Virus record (IMG/VR): IMGVR_UViG_3300047562_000303
Span: 1-30,180 of that record
Source: a virus
Strand: one strand, 5' to 3'
DNA length: 30,180 nucleotides
The position numbers and the translations under genes were made by a program. Numbering within the stretch: the first letter of the stretch is position 1; every line of letters begins with the position of its first letter. Positions 14,599 to 21,400 of this stretch are shown here, piece by piece. The notes beneath the pieces were generated by a model, which saw only the letters and a list, made by a program, of their open reading frames with translations, did not search any database and was not told the DNA's origin.

Positions 14599-15542
14599 TC
14601 TTGGTATCTGTAAGTGGAGGCAAAGACAGCACTGCGAGTTTGCTGCTCGCCCTTGAGCAATCAGAGTCCCCCGTGTCTGCGATGTTTTGCGACACAGGGA
14701 ACGAACACGAAGCCACATATGAATATGTGGACTATCTCGAACAGAAGACCGGCGTCAAGATCGCCAGGCTAAAGGCAGATTTCACGGACTGGTGGTGGAG
14801 ACGCAGGGACTACGTCAGAGACAAGTGGCCCGAAAAGGGTGTTGACCAAGCGAATATCGAGCGTGTCTTGGCCGTGTTCGAGAAGGGGCCAACAGGAAAT
14901 CCTTTCCTTGACCTTTGCATCATCAAGGGTCGGTTCCCGAGCCGCATGGCGCAGTTCTGCACGCAGTACCTCAAGCGCGAAGTTGCCGACAAGCACACGA
15001 TGGAAATGCTGAAGGGTCAGAAGTTCCTCGAGTCGTGGCAAGGCGTCCGCGCGGACGAAAGCGCCAGTCGCGCCAAGCTTCCGCAGAGAGACGTTGAGTT
15101 CGGCCAGTGGGAGCCTGAGAAAGAAGGCTTCCTGATCTTCCGTCCAATCTTGCATTGGAATGTTGAGCAGGTCTTCGCCCAACACCGCAAACACGGCGTG
15201 GAGCCGAATCCTTTGTACAAGCAAGGAATGGGTCGCGTGGGCTGTATGCCCTGTATCAACACGAACAAGCGCGAACTGTTCGAGGTTGCGTCGAGGTTCC
15301 CAGAGCACATCGACAGGATCGCGGAATGGGAACTTGTCGTGACGCAAGCCGCCAAGCGAGACAGCTCCACGTTCTTCAAGTACCCATCGAAAGACCCCAA
15401 CACAGACTTTCACGCGCTCGGCAACATTTACAAGAAGGTCGAGTGGAGCAAGACCGGCAGAGGCGGCCACCAGTGGGATATGTTCAAGCTGATGGAGCAA
15501 GATGTTAGCGCCTGTTCATCAACCTATGGGCTGTGTGAATGA
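14595..15542 (+). CDS. PAPS reductase/PP-loop ATP pyrophosphatase family protein
   Basis: A 315-residue protein of the adenine-nucleotide alpha-hydrolase superfamily. The PP-loop SVSGGKDSTAS is at residues 5-15, followed by SAMFCDTGNEHEATYEYVDY, which matches the PAPS reductase second strand. Later features are RFPSRMAQFCTQYLKRE near 114-130, WQGVRADES near 149-157, and GRVGCMPCINTNKREL near 213-228 with a CxxC. Additional Cys near the C-terminus (ACSSTYGLCE) may help bind metal or an Fe-S cluster, as in DndC and some sulphur-transfer enzymes. True assimilatory sulphate reduction is unlikely in a phage; DNA or RNA sulphur modification or nucleotide chemistry is possible. GGAGGGG precedes the ATG. 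Confidence 0.87.
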   Translation: MILVSVSGGKDSTASLLLALEQSESPVSAMFCDTGNEHEATYEYVDYLEQKTGVKIARLKADFTDWWWRRRDYVRDKWPEKGVDQANIERVLAVFEKGPTGNPFLDLCIIKGRFPSRMAQFCTQYLKREVADKHTMEMLKGQKFLESWQGVRADESASRAKLPQRDVEFGQWEPEKEGFLIFRPILHWNVEQVFAQHRKHGVEPNPLYKQGMGRVGCMPCINTNKRELFEVASRFPEHIDRIAEWELVVTQAAKRDSSTFFKYPSKDPNTDFHALGNIYKKVEWSKTGRGGHQWDMFKLMEQDVSACSSTYGLCE

Positions 15543-15742
15543 GCACGTCAAGGTGTTGGTCTTGCGGGTCTGAAGACCTGGCACTGATGCGCACCCTTGA
15601 CCTTAAATACTGCTGCTGCGGCCAGTGGATGCCGTGGCGGCTTGAGCCAGGCCAAGCGCCGGTAGGGTACGCCGTACCGCCAACTAAGAAGACTGAGGAA
15701 AGCAAAGATGAGCAAGCCGAGAGATTGGATATCGACGGGTGA
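15539..15742 (+). CDS. Small zinc-ribbon-like protein
   Basis: A 67-residue protein. CWSCGSED (Cys 6 and 9) and KYCCCGQWMPW (Cys 25-27) form a CxxC...CCC arrangement typical of a small zinc ribbon, followed by a Pro-rich and then acidic/lysine tail. It may be a metal-binding partner of the preceding PP-loop protein, with which it shares an ATGA junction. The 3' end overlaps the next gene by 35 bases. Function is not known. Confidence 0.7.
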   Translation: MSTSRCWSCGSEDLALMRTLDLKYCCCGQWMPWRLEPGQAPVGYAVPPTKKTEESKDEQAERLDIDG

Positions 15743-16028
15743 AGCCGCGAAGATTCTCATGATGAGTAAAAACGTCTTGAGGGCTACTTACTACGGAAAG
15801 GGGGCAGTCTGTGGGTTGGTGCCCGAGAAGGATGCCAATGGTTGGCACCTGAAGTGGGACAAGTTCGAGGTGATCAAAGCGTCGATTCGCAGACAAGCAG
15901 ATTGCACAGTCATGCTTCGGGCGCTGGAGGGTGTGACGGACTGGCTTGGTGAGCAAAGGATTCAGACAGATGACCCACGCATCGAATTTGCTTATGAGGT
16001 TTTGCAGGAACTGGAGGGGAAATACTGA
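15708..16028 (+). CDS. MerR/excisionase-type HTH protein
   Basis: A 106-residue protein. Residues 7-30 (WISTGEAAKILMMSKNVLRA) match the start of a winged-helix HTH of the MerR/excisionase type (the GEAAKIL-M-S pattern). The rest is a mixed helical region with one Cys, ending in a helix (RIEFAYEVLQELEGKY). TGAGGAAAGCAAAG precedes the ATG, a leader like those of 13117 and 13828. It overlaps the previous gene and its stop shares a base with the DUF3310 start. Could be an excisionase-like factor or regulator; no integrase is in the window. Confidence 0.68.
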   Translation: MSKPRDWISTGEAAKILMMSKNVLRATYYGKGAVCGLVPEKDANGWHLKWDKFEVIKASIRRQADCTVMLRALEGVTDWLGEQRIQTDDPRIEFAYEVLQELEGKY

Positions 16029-16240
16029 TGGATAACGTAAACAGTCCGAAGCATTACACCAGCGGAACCATCGAATGCATCGTCGCCATTCAAGCCGCCC
16101 TGGGTGACGAGTTCAAAGGATTCCTTCGCGGTAACGTGATCAAATACCTGTGGCGCTACCAGGACAAGGGAGGCGTGGAGGACTTGCGCAAAGCGAGGTG
16201 GTACTTGGAACGGCTTATCAAAGAGGAAACGGAAGCATGA
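16028..16240 (+). CDS. DUF3310 protein (T7 gp1.7-related)
   Basis: A 70-residue protein with the DUF3310 signature: VNSPKHYTSGTIECI, then FKGFLRGNVIKYLWRYQDKG and GVEDLRKARWYLERLI. This domain forms the core of T7 gp1.7, a nucleoside/nucleotide kinase, and is frequent in phage nucleotide-metabolism regions. The TGATG junction with the upstream gene and the ATGA junction with the MazG-like gene show tight coupling. A role in nucleotide metabolism is likely; whether the isolated domain is active is not known. Confidence 0.92.
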   Translation: MDNVNSPKHYTSGTIECIVAIQAALGDEFKGFLRGNVIKYLWRYQDKGGVEDLRKARWYLERLIKEETEA

Positions 16241-16530
16241 ACGACCTGATACAGAACACAATCGAATGGGCGCGCCTTAAAGGCATCCTGGACAATGGGA
16301 CCCGCGAGGGTCAAGCCTGGAAGACCATCGAAGAAGCGAACGAACTGCTTAAGGCGGTCCAGGAAAACAACGACGCCGAAGTCATTGACGCCATAGGCGA
16401 CGTGATGGTGACAATCATCATTCAAGCCCACATGAATGGCTTGCGCGTGGAGGACTGCCTGAGGACTGCTTACAACGTGATTGCCAAGAGAACCGGACGC
16501 ATGGAGGGGGGAGTGTTCGTCAAGGATTAA
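16237..16530 (+). CDS. MazG-like nucleotide pyrophosphohydrolase
   Basis: A 97-residue protein of the all-alpha NTP pyrophosphatase type. The metal-binding motif is visible: EEANELLKAV (ExxE), then AEVIDAIGDVMVTI (ExxxD), separated by about 15 residues as in MazG/MazG-like enzymes. These hydrolyse (d)NTPs to monophosphates and can lower unusual nucleotides or ppGpp. ATG 16237 (MNDLIQN) is chosen from the ATGA junction with DUF3310; a longer reading from 16150 would overlap that gene almost fully. Last gene of the rightward operon. Confidence 0.9.
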   Translation: MNDLIQNTIEWARLKGILDNGTREGQAWKTIEEANELLKAVQENNDAEVIDAIGDVMVTIIIQAHMNGLRVEDCLRTAYNVIAKRTGRMEGGVFVKD

Positions 16531-16547
16531 AACCCGCACGATTTGAG

Positions 16548-16589
16548 CATGCCCGCTAGGACATAGGCTTGGCGGGTATGTTATTTCTT
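16548..16589 (+). terminator. Convergent transcription terminator
   Basis: CATGCCCGC (16548-16556) and GCGGGTATG (16572-16580) form a 9-bp stem with one G-U pair and a 15-base loop, followed by TTATTTCTT. It closes the rightward early operon 18 bases after the MazG-like stop. The leftward holin gene ends inside the T-rich part, so the hairpin probably serves both strands. Confidence 0.65.
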
Positions 16590-16970
16590 CATCGCTTGCG
16601 CCAAGGACGGCACGATCTTTTCCGCAGAACGCCCGACAATGTAGCCACCGATCCCGATCTCTACGATATCCCATAGCGCCAGGTATTCGGCCTCGCTTAG
16701 TTCTGGCGCTGCAAACCCGAACCATCGAGCGACGATTAACCCGGTAAAGGTCAGCATCGTCAAGGGTCGCCAGTTGGCCGCCAGCCAGTGCGATGACGCC
16801 GCCTCGGTCCTGATGATCTGCCCGGCTGCCTGCTCAATTTCGTGTTGATGCTCCATCAGTTGCGTCAGTGCTGCCGCTTGCGCCTTCTCGCGTGCGTCCT
16901 TGTCCGGTATGGCCTTATCAAGCACCTTGCCGAGTATTGGCGCCAGTACGGGAATGAGCGCCTGGATCAT
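16581..16970 (-). CDS. Holin of the 3TM (GTA holin) family
   Basis: A 129-residue membrane protein. An N-terminal hydrophobic stretch (MIQALIPVLAPILGKVLDKA) is followed by a charged helix, then the family hallmark ANWRPLTMLTFTGLIVARWF (about residues 65-84) and a second segment EIGIGGYIVGRSAEKIVPSL. Such holins make holes in the inner membrane so that endolysin can reach the cell wall. The start shares an ATGA with the upstream 45-codon membrane gene. It is the last gene of the late transcript. Confidence 0.88.
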   Translation of the reverse strand: MIQALIPVLAPILGKVLDKAIPDKDAREKAQAAALTQLMEHQHEIEQAAGQIIRTEAASSHWLAANWRPLTMLTFTGLIVARWFGFAAPELSEAEYLALWDIVEIGIGGYIVGRSAEKIVPSLAQAMKK

Positions 16971-17104
16971 AGCCGACCATCCTTGAAGTCATCCTTCCAA
17001 ATCACTACCAGGCCGGTGTATAGGATGACTAGAGACACCAGCACCAGTAAGACCGGCACGCCAGCAAGGAAGCCGATACTAAGCGCAAGCCGTTGCGCCA
17101 GCAT
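16967..17104 (-). CDS. 45-residue membrane protein of the lysis cassette
   Basis: A short gene read from ATG 17104 to TGA 16967-16969. The peptide has a short basic start (MLAQRLALSIGF), one long hydrophobic helix (LAGVPVLLVLVSLVILYTGL, about residues 13-32) and a charged C-terminus (VVIWKDDFKDGRL). It is joined to its neighbours by a TAATG overlap upstream and an ATGA overlap downstream, which strongly supports translation. It could be a second holin, antiholin or pinholin-like part; the sequence alone does not decide. Confidence 0.75.
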   Translation of the reverse strand: MLAQRLALSIGFLAGVPVLLVLVSLVILYTGLVVIWKDDFKDGRL

Positions 17105-17421
17105 TAGACCAACTTCCCGACGATCATGCTAGCCACAATCCCGACAAGGCCCGTAATGCCTGCAATGACCCAGGTCTTCACCAGGCGCGTGGTCGGCACT
17201 TCCGCCTCCGTTTTGCGTAGCCTGAGTTCGTGATCCTCGATCCTGTTAAACGCCCTGGTCAGACTGTCCCGCGTCTCCTGGTGGCGTTCTTCAAGCCTAG
17301 CCAACGTGTCGAGCGACTTGGCAATGCTGCCCACCGCGTCCTTGATTTCGCGGACTGAGCCCTCCAGCGCATCAAGCCGATATTCGGTCACGTTAGTCAC
17401 GACTTGCTCCCATATAGCCAT
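17104..17421 (-). CDS. XhlA-like coiled-coil membrane protein (lysis)
   Basis: A 105-residue protein. Residues about 12-75 form a long coiled coil (RLDALEGSVREIKDAVGSIA, then LARLEERHQETRDSLTRAF) and residues about 85-104 a C-terminal membrane helix (WVIAGITGLVGIVASMIVGK). This layout matches haemolysin XhlA-type proteins, which work with holins to permeabilise the membrane. It overlaps the end of the endolysin gene by 25 bases and its stop overlaps the next ATG. A spanin component is an alternative, but no lipobox or signal peptide is seen. Confidence 0.72.
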   Translation of the reverse strand: MAIWEQVVTNVTEYRLDALEGSVREIKDAVGSIAKSLDTLARLEERHQETRDSLTRAFNRIEDHELRLRKTEAEVPTTRLVKTWVIAGITGLVGIVASMIVGKLV

Positions 17422-17765
17422 ACAACGTCCGCCGCAAGATGCGGAGAATTATCGAGGTGGATAAACGTCTTGGCAATCCCGACCCGAGGCACTTTTAACC
17501 TGAAGGCGGCATTCAGAATGCGGTGGCGCGTGTTGCTGTCTATCGCTCTCACGTCCACTGCATGCCCGGTGATGTGCGCTGATCTGTCACCACCGCCCAC
17601 GGCGCTGTTATGCGCAACGCACCTGATACTGCTGGTGATGACAAACGGCACGTTGGCGAACTCCCTGCAAGCGTCAAGAAGTTCCAGCGTGTCTGGCTGC
17701 ATGGACTCGATACCGAGTCCACACCCGCAGCCACAACGGAACTCACTCGGCAGGAAGTGCTGCAT
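17397..17765 (-). CDS. Endolysin, M15_3-type peptidase
   Basis: A 122-residue zinc peptidase that would cut peptide cross-links or stems of peptidoglycan. The Zn site is clear: SAHITGHAVDV gives His64 and Asp71, and FIHLDNSP gives His103 with Asp105. The N-terminus (LPSEFRCGCGCG) has four Cys in close spacing (11, 13, 15 and later 33, 49), as in many M15_3 phage enzymes. No signal peptide, so export through a holin is expected. Upstream there is only a weak ribosome site; the start lies inside the 32-codon gene before it, suggesting coupled translation. Confidence 0.92.
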   Translation of the reverse strand: MQHFLPSEFRCGCGCGLGIESMQPDTLELLDACREFANVPFVITSSIRCVAHNSAVGGGDRSAHITGHAVDVRAIDSNTRHRILNAAFRLKVPRVGIAKTFIHLDNSPHLAADVVWLYGSKS

Positions 17766-17841
17766 GGTCTGGTGCGCCAGCAGCCGCGATGACTACGGTC
17801 TTGCCTTGCGGGTTGAATGCGATTTGGCTGTTGGTTGACAT
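17743..17841 (-). pseudogene. 32-codon truncated relative of the 113-residue virion protein
   Basis: ATG 17841 has a strong AAGGAG seven bases before it. The peptide starts MSTNSQIAFNPQGKTVVIAA and stops after 32 codons, in the beginning of the endolysin gene. Its first 20 residues match the start of the protein at 21020-21361 (MASSSQIPFAPLGDTVTFTA) at about half of the positions, with S-Q-I-x-F-x-P-x-G-x-T-V in common. The rest of the 113-residue protein is absent. It looks like the remnant of a duplicated gene kept because its ribosome site drives the overlapping endolysin, or a tiny functional leader gene. Confidence 0.7.
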
Positions 17842-17853
17842 ATTGGTTTCTCC

Positions 17854-18936
17854 TTAAACGATTTTGACGATGATGCGAGCACGACCATCGGATTCGACTG
17901 CAATCACTTTTCCAATAGCGACCTTATATTGATCGAATGTTGGATTGCTGACAGCAATGCCTTTTATTGCTTCTCCATCTTGCTCAGGAACAATGTATTG
18001 GCCTGGAGTAGCACCGAAAACATTGACAGGAACCTGACCTGCAAAAGCAATCCTATCGACTTTCTGGCGTGCGGATTCGATGATCGGATCAATGATAGAT
18101 CTCTCTGCAAGGTACTTATTAATCTCGTCCTTGCTAGCATCTTCTTTCGGATGTGATGGGAACTTGACGCCAAGCGCATCTTCACTTCCCCAAGTGTCAC
18201 CTCCTACATAAGATGGGTTCGTAGATTTAACAACGAACGCGACAGAATCGCTGAACTTGTTTGTAATTTTTCCGTTCGCGTCAATTCCACAAATATCACC
18301 TTTTGCAATTGTGAAATTGCCAGACTTTGTCATGTATTCGGCATAGTCTGTCCCTGATGCGTTGATCGTGCCTCCTGCGTTGATCGAACGACCATTGCCA
18401 CTGATCTTTGATACGTATAGAACTGTGCCGTTCGCATTCCACCCTTGAACGTCGCCAGCAGTTATCAGGACTGAATCTTGCCCGTAACCAGTCGAATAGA
18501 ACGAATGGATCAGAGCAGCAAGACCTGCGCCACCACTTGATGTTGGCGTAGTAATAGTTGGGCTAGTGGCAAGCACATTGCTGCCAGATCCTGTATTTGT
18601 AACACTGACCACTTCCTTGCTCGAATTTAATGCGAGTGCGGTAGAAGCAGTCAGGCCGGAGAGCGTACTGGTTCCAGAAACTAACAGGTTTACAAAGTTT
18701 CCATCTGCGCCACCTTCAACACGCTGCCAGGCAGTACCGTTGAACGTCACCCAATCGCCGATGCCCCAGTTGCTGATGCCGTCCAGCGTAGTGGAACCAG
18801 CAACGCTTACGACGTAATAATCACCCTTGACGCCGACACCTGACGCCAAGGTCGGCGTGTTCGTGCTGGCGTCCCAAGTACCCTTGTAGTTTAACGCGCC
18901 GATGGCGTTGGTGATTGATGAGACGGTCTTAAGCAT
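17854..18936 (-). CDS. Second fibre protein with Peptidase_G2-like C-terminal domain
   Basis: A 360-residue fibre-type virion protein. The N-terminal part (residues 11-75) has the common phage-fibre module with GDYYVVSVAGSTTLDGISNW and GDWVTFNGTAWQRVEGG. A middle Ser/Thr/Gly-rich part includes GSNVLATSPTITTPTSSGG, as in tail-fibre repeats. The C-terminus (from about 195) has SGTDYAEYMTKSGNF, GDICGIDANGKI and a FAGQVPVNVFGATPGQYIV segment, resembling the self-cleaving chaperone domain of Peptidase_G2 that trimerises fibres. Likely a receptor-binding or accessory fibre, following the tailspike. Four bases before its ATG lie in the gap to the 86-residue gene. Confidence 0.78.
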   Translation of the reverse strand: MLKTVSSITNAIGALNYKGTWDASTNTPTLASGVGVKGDYYVVSVAGSTTLDGISNWGIGDWVTFNGTAWQRVEGGADGNFVNLLVSGTSTLSGLTASTALALNSSKEVVSVTNTGSGSNVLATSPTITTPTSSGGAGLAALIHSFYSTGYGQDSVLITAGDVQGWNANGTVLYVSKISGNGRSINAGGTINASGTDYAEYMTKSGNFTIAKGDICGIDANGKITNKFSDSVAFVVKSTNPSYVGGDTWGSEDALGVKFPSHPKEDASKDEINKYLAERSIIDPIIESARQKVDRIAFAGQVPVNVFGATPGQYIVPEQDGEAIKGIAVSNPTFDQYKVAIGKVIAVESDGRARIIVKIV

Positions 18937-18938
18937 GA

Positions 18939-19199
18939 TCAGCAGTCCTGTGCGCCAGTGAATTGAGGTTGTCTTTTGGCGTGCTCGTAAGCTTGTGCAA
19001 TGAAGTTTTTGCCGTCCAGATCAGGAACAAAAACAAAGTCATGCTTAGAAATAAATTCTCCGTCCTTCTGAACGTGCACTTCTGCGATGGCACGAATGCC
19101 ATTTTTTGAGCCAGTCAGGCTTGAGACTTTAATGTAAGCATTCGGCACAGTCACTTGCTGACCGTAGACGTTGATGGTGTAGGTTTTTTTCAGAGCCAT
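18939..19199 (-). CDS. Unknown small tail-region protein
   Basis: An 86-residue protein of a type seen beside fibre genes in many phages, without assigned function. It opens MALKKTYTINVYGQQVTVPN, has strands VSSLTGSKNGIRAIAEVHV and a KHDFVFVPDLDGKNFIAQAY helix, and ends with Cys (QFTGAQDC). AGGAG is well placed before the ATG. It lies between the tailspike and the second fibre, so a chaperone or attachment role is possible but not shown. Confidence 0.75.
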   Translation of the reverse strand: MALKKTYTINVYGQQVTVPNAYIKVSSLTGSKNGIRAIAEVHVQKDGEFISKHDFVFVPDLDGKNFIAQAYEHAKRQPQFTGAQDC

Positions 19200-19215
19200 T
19201 TTTATTGCTCTCCTG

Positions 19216-21018
19216 TCACAGTTTATAGTCGATGTAACCTTCTATTTCGGCCACGCCGACGAAGCCTTGGAATCCAGCAGTGCCATTACAAAGTAAATCG
19301 CACTCTAAAGCAGTTGACGCAATAAATTCTGGAACGGTCGGAGTCCAATCAACCCAAGTGTTTAATGCTTGCGTTGATGCGTCAAACGCTGCATATCTGC
19401 TGTTGTTGGCAGAGTCTCCAAAAAATAACTGCGTGAAGACTGTCGCGTTTGCGCTGAGATAGATTCTCGCTCGCGTCACAACAAGACCGGGTGGTAACTG
19501 ATCAAGTTTTACTGATGAACCGACGCCAACAGCGTATTTTCGACGGAAAACTCTATTAAACGTAAAATTTCCAGCAAAGTTTGCACTGATTTGAGAAGGT
19601 TGCAGAAGCCCCCCATTCAAACCAGCATTAGACGCACCAAGAACAAACTGACTGCTGGACATTGGCCGCGAACCAACAGGCATTGTGATGCGCAACGCTT
19701 CCGGGGAAAGCAGTGTGTTTCCGTCAATCAGCATTGGCCAGTTGAATTGACCACCAACAGTAGACGCATTGAGGCAGTTGATCCAGATATCGCAGTCGCT
19801 CAGAAGAAACTTGTTTCCAACAATAGTTTTGCTATTGTCGCTGCTTGGATTTGCTTCATTAATCTCAATATAAATTCCGGCACCAAAGGCGCTTGGTGGT
19901 TTCTTAAGATTTTCAAACGAACATCCACTGATCATTAGTGATGATTCTTCGTTTGCAATTAAGCCATATTGAGCGTCCGCTAACGTGCATCCAAACAACG
20001 ACAAGTCACCAGAGGTTGTGTCAGTGTTCCAACGAATGCAAGCGTCAGTAATCAAATCGATGGTTGTACCAAAGAACCGCGTTTGACCGCCACGATCAGA
20101 AGCAAGTCCTTGATACAAAGCAAAACCAGTATCGCACTGAGAAATTACGCCACCATAAAAATCGTTGAGATAGCAAATACCAACCAACTCAATACCAGTG
20201 TTAAAGTAGCGGACTTCCAAGTTGGTGAACGTGCATTCACGAATGTGGTAATCGCCACCATTGACTGTCGTGTCGCAGCCAATCCCTCTGACCGAAAGGC
20301 TTGAGTCTGATGGTCCAGTGATCGCCAGATCTTGAAAATTCACGTTGTTCAGACCGTACTGTCCGAACGCATACTGCGCTTGGCTAGCACGAAGTGTGAA
20401 TACGTTTTTTGCAGCATTGGTTTGGCGAACGATCGAGCCGCCAAGACTGTCAATCCATTTTCCCGGCCCGTCTCCGCGAATCGTTATCGCCTTGTCGATG
20501 ATTAGCTCGTCGTCAATGGTGTAAGTTCCTGTCGGAACAACGACACAACCGCCTTCAGGACAGGCGTCAATCGCCGCCTGAATCGCAACCGTGTCATTCG
20601 TCACCCCATCACCTACAGCGCCGAAGTCCTTGACGCTCACCGACTCACGCAACTTTGCTTCGACGGTGCGCTGGACTGCGCCGGAGCCTGACTGAATGAA
20701 CGTCACGAACTCAGATCCCACGCGCTCTGTGACGCTCAGGGACTGGTACACCAGCGCGTTGTTTTTGTTCTTGACCGTAATGCTGTAATCGCCATCAAGA
20801 TAAATCACGCTAGGCGTGCCAGCCCGCGAAGGATAACCCGCCAGGGTTCTGATCGGCTGCGAGGCCGGAATGGTCAGCGCCGCATCCCAATAGACTGTGA
20901 TCGGGTTCGTCACCGGGTCTTGGTTGGCAATCCCGATGTAGATGAACCCGTCCTCGAGAGGCTGTCCTGCCGTGTCCGTAAAGATTGGAAACGGAGGCTT
21001 GACGCTGAGCGCTGTCAT
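19216..21018 (-). CDS. Tailspike with P22-type head-binding domain and beta-helix
   Basis: A 600-residue receptor-binding protein. The first 110 residues match the P22 tailspike head-binding domain: KPPFPIFTDTAGQPLEDGFI, NQDPVTNPITVYWDAALTIP, and a GDYSITVKNKNNALVYQS strand. A linker then leads to VSVKDFGAVGDGVTNDTVAI, the start of a right-handed pectate-lyase-like beta-helix, which continues to about residue 450. The C-terminus is beta-rich. It would bind or degrade host surface polysaccharide. ATG 21018 is chosen; an open frame upstream to 21165 lies within the preceding gene and is not needed. Catalytic residues cannot be named from sequence alone. Confidence 0.9.
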   Translation of the reverse strand: MTALSVKPPFPIFTDTAGQPLEDGFIYIGIANQDPVTNPITVYWDAALTIPASQPIRTLAGYPSRAGTPSVIYLDGDYSITVKNKNNALVYQSLSVTERVGSEFVTFIQSGSGAVQRTVEAKLRESVSVKDFGAVGDGVTNDTVAIQAAIDACPEGGCVVVPTGTYTIDDELIIDKAITIRGDGPGKWIDSLGGSIVRQTNAAKNVFTLRASQAQYAFGQYGLNNVNFQDLAITGPSDSSLSVRGIGCDTTVNGGDYHIRECTFTNLEVRYFNTGIELVGICYLNDFYGGVISQCDTGFALYQGLASDRGGQTRFFGTTIDLITDACIRWNTDTTSGDLSLFGCTLADAQYGLIANEESSLMISGCSFENLKKPPSAFGAGIYIEINEANPSSDNSKTIVGNKFLLSDCDIWINCLNASTVGGQFNWPMLIDGNTLLSPEALRITMPVGSRPMSSSQFVLGASNAGLNGGLLQPSQISANFAGNFTFNRVFRRKYAVGVGSSVKLDQLPPGLVVTRARIYLSANATVFTQLFFGDSANNSRYAAFDASTQALNTWVDWTPTVPEFIASTALECDLLCNGTAGFQGFVGVAEIEGYIDYKL

Positions 21019-21019
21019 A

Positions 21020-21361
21020 TCAGAGTCCCTGACCTGGTGTGATGTAGATGACTGCTGTGCCGCTGGCTGTGTCGCCGCTGAAATACGAATCAGGCGGGAA
21101 ACGCAGGATCTCCACCGCGCCAGGTACAAGCGGAATTGACTTTGCAGGCGTGCCAGAATCCGCATTGGCTTGGGCCTCTGCCGCTGTGGCGCCAGTGCCC
21201 AAGAACACGGTCACTGTGCCAGCGTTGACGATACGAAATTGCCCGACGCTGGTCTCTGTAACCTTAACAGGCGCCTGAACCGCTGCCGGCGGTGTGGTGG
21301 CTGCTGTGAACGTCACGGTGTCGCCAAGGGGCGCGAATGGAATTTGTGAACTGCTTGCCAT
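21020..21361 (-). CDS. Small virion-associated protein
   Basis: A 113-residue protein common beside P22-like tailspikes, function unknown. It starts MASSSQIPFAPLGDTVTFTA, has a Pro/Ala linker (PPAAVQAPVKV), a beta segment GQFRIVNAGTVTVFLGTGAT and a later IPLVPGAVEILRFPPDSYFS, ending with a VIYITPGQG strand. It looks like a small beta-sandwich that could sit on the tail or capsid. GGAGAG is upstream of the ATG. Its stop is one base from the tailspike ATG. A truncated relative lies at 17743-17841. Confidence 0.78.
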   Translation of the reverse strand: MASSSQIPFAPLGDTVTFTAATTPPAAVQAPVKVTETSVGQFRIVNAGTVTVFLGTGATAAEAQANADSGTPAKSIPLVPGAVEILRFPPDSYFSGDTASGTAVIYITPGQGL

Positions 21362-21400
21362 GATGTCACTCTCCGGTTGTTCTGTGTAAATGTAGCAGGT

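Noticed and set aside
19216-21165. Longer reading of the tailspike (649 codons)
   Set aside because: The extra 49 codons overlap the previous gene out of frame; the head-binding domain starts right after ATG 21018.
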